Shown here one piece after another: positions 19,812 to 28,692 of a DNA stretch of 64,000 nt. Origin of the DNA: Splendidivirga corallicola (GTDB lineage: Bacteria > Bacteroidota > Bacteroidia > Cytophagales > Cyclobacteriaceae); assembly GCA_030442035.1 (NCBI GenBank), contig JAUJEA010000015.1, positions 1 through 64,000 on the forward strand, written 5' to 3'. The translations under genes and the position numbers were made by a program. How positions within the stretch are numbered: the first letter of the stretch is position 1; each line of letters starts with the position of its first letter. Below the pieces are notes generated by a model, which saw only the letters and a list, made by a program, of their open reading frames with translations, was not told the origin of the DNA and made no database searches.

Positions 19812-21350
19812 ATGAGGAAGTCACTAATCGGTCTGGTGATGGCATTTTGCTTTTTCCAGGCATATTCTCAGGAGGATCCTTCTCTGAAATACGCAGAGTC
19901 CATTACTACAGAGGATCTTAAAGATTACTTGTCCATTTTAGCATCCGATGCTTTGGAAGGAAGAGAAACAGGCAAACGCGGTCAAAAAATGGCAGCAGCT
20001 CTGATAGAAACCCATTTTAAAGAGTTGGGGCTATTACCCATAGTTCCTAATGGCAGTGAAAAAAGCTATTTCCAAAAAGTCCCTTTGGAATACAGTAAAC
20101 CGGGAGAAATCTATGTTAAAGTAAATGGAGTCCAAAAAAACAATTTTGAGGACATCGTGTATTATGGCTCCAAAGAAACAAGTGGTGAAGAATTACTTGA
20201 TGTTGTTTTCGGAGGTGAGGGAAGTGATGAGGAGCTAGCTCAAATTGATATAAACGGCAAGGCAGTCGTTGTTTATAATAAGGGAGGTTTCCAAGCCTGG
20301 AGAAATTTAAGGCAAAAGGTGCAGGACAAAGGTGCCAAGGCATTCTTTTTAGTCAATACAGATAGTATTGAGGCATTTAAAGATCTTGCAAAACAATTTA
20401 AAGGTTTTATTGGAAGAGGAAGTCTTAGGTTACCTTCTAAAAAACAAAACAATCAAAGTATCGGTGTCACTTTTATAGCTCCCGAATTGGCCGCGGAGAT
20501 CTTTGGAACTAAGGCAGCCAAGCTTCAAAAGGCATTGGAAGAAAGCAAAGGCGGAAAGCATGGCGCTATCAAAAAGATAAAGGCTGGAAAAGTAGCTTAT
20601 AAAGCAAGTCGCGAAACGAAAACAATTATTTCAGAAAATGTTTTAGGTTTCCTGGAAGGAACAGATAAAAAAGATGAAGTTGTGATAGTCACAGCGCATT
20701 ATGATCACATTGGAAGAAACGGTGATCAGATCAACAATGGTGCAGATGATGATGGCTCCGGAACATCCAGCGTTATGGAATTAGCTGAAGCATTCGCTAT
20801 GGCCAAAAAAGAGGGGAAAGGACCTCGGAGAAGTATGTTGTTCATGACGGTAACGGGAGAAGAAAAAGGATTATTAGGGTCCCAATATTATGTAGAAAAC
20901 CCAATTCTTCCATTAAAGAGCACTGTCGTGAATTTGAATATTGACATGGTCGGAAGAGTGGATCCGGATCATAAAGAAAATCCAAACTATGTGTATTTGG
21001 TAGGTTCCAACAGACTATCTACAGAGCTACATGTGATCAGCGAAAAGGTGAATGAAACATATTCCAATCTTGACCTGGATTATACTTATAATGACGAGAA
21101 ACACCCCGACAGGATCTACTATCGTTCAGATCATTGGAATTTTGCTAAAAATGATATCCCCATCATTTTTTATTTCAACGGCACACACGAGGATTATCAT
21201 AGACCAACAGATACTGTTGACAAAATAGAATTTGACATTCTGCAAAAAAGGGCCAAACTGGTTTTCCACACAGCCTGGGTTCTAGCTAATCGCGATGATC
21301 GCCCGAGTGTTGATAAGCTTCAGGACACAAAGCTGGAAGGGGATAAATAA
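19812..21350 (+). CDS. M28 family zinc peptidase, secreted
   Basis: The protein has 512 residues, with a signal peptide ending near residue 19 (AYSQ). An insert after about residue 90 looks like a protease-associated region. Zinc-site motifs appear in order: HYDHIG, NGADDDGSGTS, VTGEEKGLLGS, NIDMVGR and THEDYHRPTDT. M28 enzymes are aminopeptidases that need two zinc ions and act outside the cytoplasm. The gene stands alone and ends against the DEAD-box helicase gene across a palindromic terminator. Confidence 0.92.
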   Translation: MRKSLIGLVMAFCFFQAYSQEDPSLKYAESITTEDLKDYLSILASDALEGRETGKRGQKMAAALIETHFKELGLLPIVPNGSEKSYFQKVPLEYSKPGEIYVKVNGVQKNNFEDIVYYGSKETSGEELLDVVFGGEGSDEELAQIDINGKAVVVYNKGGFQAWRNLRQKVQDKGAKAFFLVNTDSIEAFKDLAKQFKGFIGRGSLRLPSKKQNNQSIGVTFIAPELAAEIFGTKAAKLQKALEESKGGKHGAIKKIKAGKVAYKASRETKTIISENVLGFLEGTDKKDEVVIVTAHYDHIGRNGDQINNGADDDGSGTSSVMELAEAFAMAKKEGKGPRRSMLFMTVTGEEKGLLGSQYYVENPILPLKSTVVNLNIDMVGRVDPDHKENPNYVYLVGSNRLSTELHVISEKVNETYSNLDLDYTYNDEKHPDRIYYRSDHWNFAKNDIPIIFYFNGTHEDYHRPTDTVDKIEFDILQKRAKLVFHTAWVLANRDDRPSVDKLQDTKLEGDK

Positions 21351-21373
21351 TGACAAACTAATTGTATAATTAT

Positions 21374-21413
21374 AAATTACGAATTACGAGATACATTTCG
21401 TAATTCGTAATTT
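21374..21413. terminator. palindromic repeat between convergent genes
   Basis: AAATTACGAATTACGA (21374-21389) and its exact complement (21398-21413) form a 16-bp stem with an 8-base loop, followed on the plus strand by a short T-run. It lies between the convergent M28 and DEAD-box genes and probably acts as a terminator in both directions. The ATTACGAAT unit recurs at other intergenic sites (43205-43242). Confidence 0.65.
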
Positions 21414-21435
21414 TCTAATTCATCATTCAAAATTA

Positions 21436-22746
21436 TTATCTTCTCCTCCTTCTTTTTGAAGATTTAAAATTTCTTTTTTTATCAGGCTTTGTTTTCGCTT
21501 TCTTTTCGTGAAAGGCTCCTTTAAAATCAGGATTCTCTTTTCGTCTGAATGCATCAATCTCTCTTGCTATTTCCTGCCTTTCCCTGAATTCCGTTTTTTC
21601 AATCTCCAGGTCTTCCGGAAGTTGCCTGGTTGGTATGGCTTGCCTGATCAGCTTCTCAATTTTTCCGATATGTAACATTTCAGCTTCGTTAGCGAAAGTG
21701 ATAGCAGTACCGGTGTTCTTCGCCCTTCCGGTTCTACCAATCCGGTGTACATAATCTTCATAGATCAATGGGACATCAAAATTGATCACATGGCTCACGA
21801 GACTCACATCAATTCCACGAGCAGCGACATCCGTGGCAACAAGAATATCCACCTCACCATCCTTGAATGCTTCCATGGCATTAATTCTCGAGTTCTGTCC
21901 TTTATTCGCATGAATAACCCTTATTTCCTTTTGAGATTTTCTGGAAAGAAATTTGTAAACGTTGTCGGCATTTTGTTTTGTTTTCACAAAAACAATAACT
22001 CTATTAAATGTCTCAGAGCTATTGATCAAATGATACAGAAGATTGATCTTGGTCTTCAGATTGGGCACCTGATAAAGAATTTGATCAATCAATTCCACAG
22101 TCGTAGCCTGAGGAGCCACTTCTGCTATTTCCGGGAATTCCAAAAATTCCTCAGATAATTTTAAAACTTTAGGTGGCATGGTAGCAGAAAAAAGCAAATT
22201 CTGTCTTTTCACTGGAATCACCTCCAAAATACGTCTGATCTGAGGCATGAATCCCATATCCATCATTTTATCTGCTTCGTCCAACACCATGGTTCTAATC
22301 TCTTTTACCACTAGTTCACCCCTTTGATAGATATCCAAAAAACGGCCCGGAGTAGCCACTAAAATATCAATGCCTTGCTGAATTGCTTCAATTTGCGTCT
22401 TAGGTCCCACGCCACCATAAATACTCAAGTGCCGCAGATCACAATACCTCGACAGCTCACTGATATTTTTATCGATTTGCATCACAAGCTCTCTTGTAGG
22501 GGCCAGTATTAAAGCTCTGGGATGCATTCCCTGGGCATATTTGGTTTTCATCAGTATGGGCAATACAAACGCAGCGGTTTTCCCTGTTCCCGTTTGGGCG
22601 ATCCCCATAACATCATGCCCTGCAAGAGCCAATGGTATGGCCTTCTTTTGGATTGGGGAAGGGTCTTCATAGCCTAGGTCTTCAACAGCCTGCAATAGCT
22701 GTTTGTTTAATTTAAAATCCTGGAAAGCGCTTACTTCTTTGGCCAT
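21436..22746 (-). CDS. DEAD-box RNA helicase (RhlE type)
   Basis: The protein has 436 residues with all helicase motifs in order: Q motif, AQTGTGKTAAF (Walker A), PTRELVMQI, TPGRFLD, DEAD within LDEADKMMDMGF, SAT, RGIDV and HRIGRTGR. A basic C-terminal tail (KKRNFKSSKRRRRR) is typical of RNA-binding RhlE-like helicases. It probably remodels ribosomal precursors or mRNA. The gene is divergent from dihydroorotase. Confidence 0.93.
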   Translation of the reverse strand: MAKEVSAFQDFKLNKQLLQAVEDLGYEDPSPIQKKAIPLALAGHDVMGIAQTGTGKTAAFVLPILMKTKYAQGMHPRALILAPTRELVMQIDKNISELSRYCDLRHLSIYGGVGPKTQIEAIQQGIDILVATPGRFLDIYQRGELVVKEIRTMVLDEADKMMDMGFMPQIRRILEVIPVKRQNLLFSATMPPKVLKLSEEFLEFPEIAEVAPQATTVELIDQILYQVPNLKTKINLLYHLINSSETFNRVIVFVKTKQNADNVYKFLSRKSQKEIRVIHANKGQNSRINAMEAFKDGEVDILVATDVAARGIDVSLVSHVINFDVPLIYEDYVHRIGRTGRAKNTGTAITFANEAEMLHIGKIEKLIRQAIPTRQLPEDLEIEKTEFRERQEIAREIDAFRRKENPDFKGAFHEKKAKTKPDKKRNFKSSKRRRRR

Positions 22747-22821
22747 CTGAACAGATCTGGAATCTCATTAAAAAAATCAATCCGAATTTATGGTATTACA
22801 GGTATTTCTCAATTTTCAAAT

Positions 22822-22829
22822 TACATTTG
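22822..22829 (+). promoter_or_regulatory. -7 box of the dihydroorotase promoter
   Basis: TACATTTG fits the -7 consensus TANNTTTG. It shows that the alternative upstream ATG at 22827 lies inside the promoter, so the ATG at 22851 is the real start. No good -33 TTG is seen at the usual distance. Confidence 0.45.
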
Positions 22830-22850
22830 CACAAAGACCAATATCACTAT

Positions 22851-24191
22851 ATGAAATCGATTCTTATACAAAATGCAAATATAGTAAATGAAGGAAGGAT
22901 ATTTGCTGGCGACCTTCTTATTCGGGATAAACACATTGAACGGATCGACGGTGATCTTTCAGGCTTGAGCGCTGATTTAATCATCAATGCGGAGGGTAAA
23001 TATCTATTACCTGGCGTGATTGATGATCAGGTGCATTTCCGTGAGCCAGGTTTGACACACAAAGCCGAGATCTACACCGAATCAAAAGCAGCGGTAGCAG
23101 GAGGGGTGACATCATTCATGGAAATGCCTAATACCATTCCTAATACATTAACACAAGAACTACTCGAAGAAAAGTATCAGATCGCGCAAAGAAACTCATT
23201 GGCCAATTATTCATTTTTTATGGGGGCTTCCAATGATAACCTGGAAGAAGTCCTGAAAACAGATGGACGGAAGGTTTGTGGTATCAAGGCATTTATGGGC
23301 TCTTCCACAGGTAATATGTTGGTCGATAATGAAGAAACTTTAGAATCGCTCTTTTCCAAAGTTGACCTGCTGATTGCCACACATTGTGAAGATGAGACGA
23401 CTATTAGGAACAATACTGCTCTTTTTAGAGAAAAATTTGGTGAAGATGTTCCCATTTCATGTCATCCGCAAATTAGAAGCGAAGAGGCTTGTTACAAATC
23501 CTCTTCGTTGGCTGTTTCCCTGGCAGAAAAGCATGGGACCAGATTACATATATTGCATATTTCTACCGCTAAGGAGACATCACTTTTTAGAAATGATCTT
23601 CCACTTAAAGACAAGAAGATCACTTCCGAGGCGTGTATACACCATTTATGGTTCGATGATCGTGACTATGATAATAAAGGAACCTTTATTAAGTGGAATC
23701 CGGCAGTAAAAAGTGTAAATGATCGGGATGCCATCTTCAAAGCAGTGCTAGACAACAAAATTGATGTAATTGCCACGGATCATGCTCCACATACATTGGA
23801 AGAGAAACAGAACAAGTACTTTCAGGCGCCTTCAGGAGGTCCTTTGATACAACATAGCCTTGTTGCTATGCTTGAATTTTATCATCAGGGAAAAATAAGC
23901 CTGGAAAGGATCGTAGAAAAAATGGCTCATAATCCGGCCATTTTATTTGAAATTGAGCAAAGAGGGTATATAAGAGAAGGCTATTTCGCAGATCTCGTTT
24001 TGGTTGACTTAAATAATCCTTGGGCAGTTAATGAGCAAAATATTTTAGCTAAATGCGGATGGTCACCCTTTGAAGGAGAAACTTTTACCAGTAAAGTAAC
24101 ACACACATTTGTATCCGGACACCCTGTATATCAGGAGGGTATGTTTAACGAAACACAAAAAGGGGAAAGACTATTATTTGACAGAAAATAA
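22851..24191 (+). CDS. pyrC: dihydroorotase
   Basis: From the ATG at 22851 the protein has 446 residues. It closely resembles the Porphyromonas-type enzyme. IDDQVHFREPGLTHKAE stands at the metal site, where the usual HxH reads QxH, as in that lineage. The carboxylated lysine lies in GIKAFMGSSTGNMLVDN. LIATHCEDE, LHILHISTAKE and ATDHAPHTLEEK supply the remaining ligands. It closes carbamoyl aspartate to dihydroorotate in pyrimidine synthesis. Confidence 0.94.
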   Translation: MKSILIQNANIVNEGRIFAGDLLIRDKHIERIDGDLSGLSADLIINAEGKYLLPGVIDDQVHFREPGLTHKAEIYTESKAAVAGGVTSFMEMPNTIPNTLTQELLEEKYQIAQRNSLANYSFFMGASNDNLEEVLKTDGRKVCGIKAFMGSSTGNMLVDNEETLESLFSKVDLLIATHCEDETTIRNNTALFREKFGEDVPISCHPQIRSEEACYKSSSLAVSLAEKHGTRLHILHISTAKETSLFRNDLPLKDKKITSEACIHHLWFDDRDYDNKGTFIKWNPAVKSVNDRDAIFKAVLDNKIDVIATDHAPHTLEEKQNKYFQAPSGGPLIQHSLVAMLEFYHQGKISLERIVEKMAHNPAILFEIEQRGYIREGYFADLVLVDLNNPWAVNEQNILAKCGWSPFEGETFTSKVTHTFVSGHPVYQEGMFNETQKGERLLFDRK

Positions 24192-24253
24192 TTTAGGTCA
24201 ACCTTTTGTTATTTTATACCTTCTACATAAATTTGCACTCCCAATGAAACACG

Positions 24254-24327
24254 GTGGTTGTAGTTCAGTTGGTTAGAACGCCTGATTGTGGTTCAGGAGG
24301 CCGTGGGTTCGAGTCCCATCTTCCACC
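24254..24327 (+). tRNA. tRNA-His (GTG anticodon)
   Basis: A cloverleaf can be drawn. The D arm is in GTAGTTCAGTTGGTTAGAAC. The anticodon arm is CCTGA-TTGTGGT-TCAGG with GTG as the anticodon. The T arm has TTCGAGT. The acceptor strand GTGGTTG pairs with CTTCCAC with two U-U mismatches. A G just before position 24254 fits the extra 5' G of tRNA-His. CCA is not encoded. Confidence 0.95.
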
Positions 24328-24379
24328 CAAAATTTGAAAATATTTTCCGTTATAATTATCGGAAATCCACCTGTAAAAG

Positions 24380-24407
24380 AGCCTGGACTTATTATCTGGG
24401 CTTTTTT
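24380..24407 (+). terminator. intrinsic terminator after tRNA-His
   Basis: AGCCTGGA (24380-24387) pairs with TCTGGGCT (24395-24402) through eight base pairs including wobbles, with a 7-base loop and a run of six T. It lies about 50 bases past the tRNA. Confidence 0.75.
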
Positions 24408-25085
24408 CGTTTCTTTCAAATCGAATCTAATCTGCCAATACAAGCCTCCCCTTACGCTCCTAACACGTCAAGCTATTGTAAATTTCGGTTTTATTGTTTA
24501 CTATTTGTGTTAGCATTTCAGACGTAAATTTTAGCTAATCTAAACAGAAAGAATTCCACATTTCTAACACCTCTAGACTGACTTCTGAAAGCTTTGACTC
24601 TGTATTGAAGGGTTCAACTACAGCATTTGTACTTGTGCTTTCAAAGAAATAATTCAGTATGGTTTCATGGACCAATCAAAAATCAATAATATGGGTAGAA
24701 GCTATCATGGAAAGGCTCGTTTACAACGCACAAAGAATCAAATTAAAGGGGAATCATTGAGAAGAAAACAAACATTGAAAACAATTGAAATTTAATCTAT
24801 ATTTTTGATCTGGTAATGACTCAATTTAACTTGAATGTTTTAGCATTGATTAGATAGGTCATTTTGAACCGGAATCAGTGGGTCAACTTAAATGGATTTC
24901 ACAACATAGAGACTAAAACAAGTTCTTGGTTTCCACTTTTAATCACTATTGAAATGAAAAAAGAAATTTTAGGCATTGTTTATCATTGGATCATATATGA
25001 TGACTACCATCAAATTGTGAAACCCAAGAAAAATTGGGCAGTTAAGGTACTAAATTAAGAGAGCACTTGTAACTTCGAGTCGGAA
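24408..25085. other. long intergenic region with no recognised gene
   Basis: This stretch of about 680 bases lies between the tRNA terminator and the GH16 gene. It is AT-rich, and its frames read like random sequence. A 42-codon basic ORF (24667-24795) and a TTG-started 64-codon frame (24864-25058) are open, but neither has a recognisable match. It could hold a decayed gene or an untranslated RNA. Confidence 0.4.
24667..24795 (+). CDS. possible small basic peptide, 42 residues
   Basis: ATG at 24667 opens 42 codons ending in TAA at 24793-24795. The product is very basic (MGRSYHGKARLQRTKNQ in the middle) and hydrophilic. It has no clear promoter or ribosome site and no family I recognise. It is listed because the region is otherwise empty; it may be chance. 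Confidence 0.2.
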   Translation: MDQSKINNMGRSYHGKARLQRTKNQIKGESLRRKQTLKTIEI

Positions 25086-25934
25086 ATGCATATGATCATG
25101 AAAACATTCCATACAATAGCCCTTCCATTCATAGCATTTACATTATTAACCGCGTGTAAAAGCAGTCATAAAATAGGATCATTGAAGCCCAGCACTACAG
25201 TCGATTACGGTAATTGGAAATACGATTCCTCCATAAGTGATGAATTCGATCAATCCCAATTAGATACTACCAAATGGTATGATACCAATCCCACCTGGAT
25301 TGGCCGCGCACCTGCTCTGTTTAGGTCGAGCAATGTGGAGTTGAAGGATGGAATGATGGTACTTACTGGGAAACGTGAAAATGTGCCTAATGCCCCGGAA
25401 GGCTACCACACCTTTACTACCGCCGCTGTACAAAGCAAGCGAAAAGTATTGTATGGTTACTTTGAGATTAGGTGCAAGCCTATGAAATCGGCTCTGTCTA
25501 GTGCTTTCTGGCTGTATACTCCGGATTCTGTCAAGCAAGAAGAAATCGACATCTTTGAAATATGCGGTCGTCATGATACTGATACGTCCTATGAGCATAC
25601 CTACTTTGCCACTACCCATTACATCATCAAAAAACGTGACTTCAAGATTAGTGATCATGTAGCCCATAAAACAGAATATAAATTGGCAGATCAATTTATC
25701 GTTGCGGGGCTTAAATGGACAAGGGAAGAAATCATCTGGTACCTTAATGGTGAGGAAATACGCAGGCGCAAAAATGACTTTTGGCACAGCCCGGAAACCA
25801 TCAATTTCGATAGCGAAGCTTTTCCGACCTGGTGGGGACTACCCTCGGATGAAGATAATGGTGGCACATTTGAAATAGATTATTTTAGGTACTGGTCGCA
25901 GGTTAACGAGAGTGATCAAAGTTATCGTAATTAA
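25086..25934 (+). CDS. GH16 family glycoside hydrolase, lipoprotein
   Basis: The protein has 282 residues with a lipoprotein signal (FTLLTACKSS), so it is likely surface or periplasm anchored. The ATG at 25098 is an equally good start. The GH16 catalytic signature ExDxxE appears as EIDIFE, with E153 as nucleophile, D155, and E158 as acid/base. AVQSKRKVLYGYFEIRCKPM and SSAFWLYTP are typical of the agarase/porphyranase side of the family. The substrate is probably a marine beta-galactan or laminarin-type glucan; I cannot choose between them. It is not in a polysaccharide locus: no SusC/D genes are near. Confidence 0.85.
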   Translation: MHMIMKTFHTIALPFIAFTLLTACKSSHKIGSLKPSTTVDYGNWKYDSSISDEFDQSQLDTTKWYDTNPTWIGRAPALFRSSNVELKDGMMVLTGKRENVPNAPEGYHTFTTAAVQSKRKVLYGYFEIRCKPMKSALSSAFWLYTPDSVKQEEIDIFEICGRHDTDTSYEHTYFATTHYIIKKRDFKISDHVAHKTEYKLADQFIVAGLKWTREEIIWYLNGEEIRRRKNDFWHSPETINFDSEAFPTWWGLPSDEDNGGTFEIDYFRYWSQVNESDQSYRN

Positions 25935-26137
25935 CATAGAATTAAGATTACCTATAATCCTGTTTGAATAGATTTACACACAAACCAAACAGCCAAAGAC
26001 ATAAAAAAACCAGGGCAAGATCTATGGATCGACCGTAAACGCAACGACATTCTTGAAAGGAAGGAGATGAAGTAGTCTCCCTAAAAAGCCCTCGCTACTG
26101 TAAAAAAAATCTAAAATTCAAAGTTCCTTCAATAAAC

Positions 26138-27277
26138 CTATGACAATCTCTTTTTAAAGTCCTCATAACCAAACTCACGAACAATTTTGAGTTGATTGTC
26201 CTCAGTCCAGATACAAATACCGGGATGATTTACGCCATTGAACATTGTGGTCTTGACCATGGTATAATGGATCATATCCTCAAAGATTATGAGATCGCCG
26301 ATTTGTAATTCCCCATCAAAAGAATATTCAGCCATAAAATCACCAGCCAGACAACTTCCTCCTCCCAGACGATAGGTTGGCTTTCCAACAATCGGATCTG
26401 TAGCCCCAACGACTTTCGGCCTGTAAGGCATTTCCAGGGTATCAGGCATATGGGCTGTGAAAGAAACATCTAACATAGCTGTTTTGACCTCTTTTCTTTC
26501 TACAATATCCAATACTGTTGAAACCAGAACACCGGTTTCCCAGGCAATGGCACTTCCGGGTTCCAAAATAATTTCAACATTGTGTTTGTTTTTAAAAGTC
26601 TTCAATAAATCAACCAGGTGATCAATATCATATCCTTTTCTGGTCATAAGGTGGCCTCCGCCCATATTTACCCATTTCACATGAGGCAACAAATGACCGA
26701 ATTTCGATTCGAACACTTTCAAAAGCTTCTCAAGACTGTAGGAATCGGATTCGCACAAAGTATGAAAGTGAAGCCCCTCTATTCCCTCAGGAAGGCCATT
26801 TTCCAGGGACTCGGCAGTTTCGCCCAAACGTGAACCGGGAGCACCAGGATTATAAAGATCGATTTCAACATCGGAGTATTCCGGATTGACCCGAATGCCA
26901 CAAGATATGTTTTCCCGAGAGCTGTTAACCTGAGGAAAATATTGTCTGAACTGGTTAATAGAATTAAAAGTAATATGGCTGCTATGGTGCATAATATCCT
27001 CAAACTCATCAGGCAGATAAACCGGCGCATAGGTATGGGCCTTGACTCCCATCTCCTCATAACACAAAATAGCTTCATTTAAGGAACTCGCTGTGGCACC
27101 TCTCAAATATTGCTTTACCATTGGAAAGGCACTCCACATAGCAAATCCTTTGAAGGCCAAAATAATATCAATGCCAGCCCTCTCGTGCACATGCTGAATA
27201 AGTTTCAGATTCCTGCGTAATAAAGATGCTTCCAGCACATAAGCGGGAGAAGGTATTTGTGAATAATCTATTGCCAT
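26138..27277 (-). CDS. nspC: carboxynorspermidine decarboxylase
   Basis: The protein has 379 residues of the alanine-racemase-fold decarboxylase class. The N-terminus has IPSPAYVLEASLLRRNL and the PLP lysine sits in IDIILAFKGFAMWS. HFHTLCES and NMGGGHLMTRKGYD (PLP phosphate site) follow. It decarboxylates carboxynorspermidine or carboxyspermidine in the alternative polyamine route. It directly follows its partner dehydrogenase with no gap, so the two are co-transcribed. Confidence 0.94.
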   Translation of the reverse strand: MAIDYSQIPSPAYVLEASLLRRNLKLIQHVHERAGIDIILAFKGFAMWSAFPMVKQYLRGATASSLNEAILCYEEMGVKAHTYAPVYLPDEFEDIMHHSSHITFNSINQFRQYFPQVNSSRENISCGIRVNPEYSDVEIDLYNPGAPGSRLGETAESLENGLPEGIEGLHFHTLCESDSYSLEKLLKVFESKFGHLLPHVKWVNMGGGHLMTRKGYDIDHLVDLLKTFKNKHNVEIILEPGSAIAWETGVLVSTVLDIVERKEVKTAMLDVSFTAHMPDTLEMPYRPKVVGATDPIVGKPTYRLGGGSCLAGDFMAEYSFDGELQIGDLIIFEDMIHYTMVKTTMFNGVNHPGICIWTEDNQLKIVREFGYEDFKKRLS

Positions 27278-28471
27278 CTAAAGTTCCAGGTCAATATCAT
27301 GTGATTCATGCCATGGTAGTCCATATTTTCCCAAATCCTCCAGGAATGGGTCCGGATTGAATTCCTCTACATTGAAAACACCGGCTCCCTGCCACTCACC
27401 GGAAAGCACCATTTTAGCCCCAATCATAGCCGGTACACCAGTGGTATAAGACACGCCCTGAGCGCCGGTTTCATCATATGCCGTCTGATGACTACAATTG
27501 TTCCAGATATAATAGGTTTTTTCTTTTCCATCCTTAATACCTTGTATTCTGCAACCGATGGAAGTTTCCCCGACATAATTCTCACCCAGATCTCCGGGAT
27601 CAGGGAGTACTTCTTTCAGGAATTGTAAGGGCACAATTTCAACGCCTTTGTATATCACAGGATCAATACGGGCCATACCAATGTTTTGGATCACTCTTAA
27701 GTGTGTCAGATATTCATCACCAAATGTCATCCAGAAGCGTGCACGTTTGATGGTTGGAAAATTCTTAACGAGCGACTCCAATTCCTCATGGTAGATCAGG
27801 TAAGAACTTCTACTGCCAATATTGGGATAGGTGAGTTCCTTTCGAATTTCATGAGGTTCTGTTTCGATCCATTGTCCATTTTCCCAGTAGCGACCCTTTT
27901 GGGTAATCTCTCTGATATTGATCTCCGGATTAAAATTAGTAGCGAAGGCTTTTCCATGATCTCCACCATTACAATCGACAATATCCAGATAATGGATCTC
28001 ATCAAAATGATGTTTAGCGGCACGAGCAGTGAAAATGCTGGTTACACCCGGATCAAACCCACAACCAAGTACCGCTGTGATACCCTTTTCCTTGAAACGG
28101 TCCTGATAAGCCCACTGCCAGCTGTATTCAAATTTAGCCTCATCTTTTGGTTCATAGTTAGCAGTATCCAGATAATGCACCCCTGTTTCGAGACAGGCAT
28201 CCATTATGGTCAGATCCTGATAAGGAAGCGCCACATTAATCACTAATTGTGGTTCGAATGATTTAATTAATGCAACTAATTCAGGTACATTATCCGCATC
28301 AACCTGTGCAGTTTGGACACGTCCGTTTCCAACTTCTTTAGCGATCACTTCGCACTTGGAGACAGTGCGACTCGCCAGCATAATTTCAGAAAATACTTCC
28401 GGCAACGAAGCGCATTTTTGAGTGACAACCCTGCCCACTCCACCTGCGCCAATGATAAGAACTTTTGACAT
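27278..28471 (-). CDS. carboxynorspermidine synthase (saccharopine dehydrogenase family)
   Basis: From the ATG at 28471 the protein has 397 residues; a TTG at 28486 is less likely. It opens with KVLIIGAGGVGRVV, the nucleotide-binding loop, and carries ACLETGVHYLDTANYEP and LGCGFDPGVTSIFTA, typical of the family. It condenses a diamine with aspartate semialdehyde and reduces the Schiff base using NADPH. The next gene removes the carboxyl group. Together they make norspermidine or spermidine without S-adenosylmethionine decarboxylase. Confidence 0.93.
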   Translation of the reverse strand: MSKVLIIGAGGVGRVVTQKCASLPEVFSEIMLASRTVSKCEVIAKEVGNGRVQTAQVDADNVPELVALIKSFEPQLVINVALPYQDLTIMDACLETGVHYLDTANYEPKDEAKFEYSWQWAYQDRFKEKGITAVLGCGFDPGVTSIFTARAAKHHFDEIHYLDIVDCNGGDHGKAFATNFNPEINIREITQKGRYWENGQWIETEPHEIRKELTYPNIGSRSSYLIYHEELESLVKNFPTIKRARFWMTFGDEYLTHLRVIQNIGMARIDPVIYKGVEIVPLQFLKEVLPDPGDLGENYVGETSIGCRIQGIKDGKEKTYYIWNNCSHQTAYDETGAQGVSYTTGVPAMIGAKMVLSGEWQGAGVFNVEEFNPDPFLEDLGKYGLPWHESHDIDLEL

Positions 28472-28505
28472 ATTTTTCCTGTTCAATAAATTTCTTTTGA
28501 CGCGG

Positions 28506-28513
28506 CAAAAATA
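28506..28513 (-). promoter_or_regulatory. -7 box for the carboxynorspermidine operon
   Basis: On the minus strand TATTTTTG matches TANNTTTG exactly and lies 35 bases before the start codon. A TTTG occurs 24 bases further upstream (28538-28541), longer than the preferred spacing, so the -33 element is uncertain. Confidence 0.4.
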
Positions 28514-28692
28514 AGGAAATTAGCCATAGCTTGTACTCAAAATCTTAATCACAAATTGATTTGGGGTTAACAATTTTTCACTTCAAATCTTTGCCTTTCC
28601 TGAAATGGATATTTAAATTAGGCTGATACTGTAAGAATTTATCTTTCAGTTGCTTTCAATCACAATACCTGCAATCTCAAAATCTAATAGCT

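Noticed and set aside
22851-24191. Dihydroorotase inactivated by loss of the first metal-site histidine (QxH instead of HxH)
   Set aside because: The same IDDQVHFREPG sequence is found in the Porphyromonas enzyme as I recall it, so it looks lineage-typical rather than a defect.
24286-24527. Two overlapping ORFs of 75-79 codons
   Set aside because: They begin inside the tRNA-His gene and run through its terminator.
25260-25787. 175-codon minus-strand ORF
   Set aside because: It is the antisense shadow of the GH16 gene, whose catalytic motif is intact.
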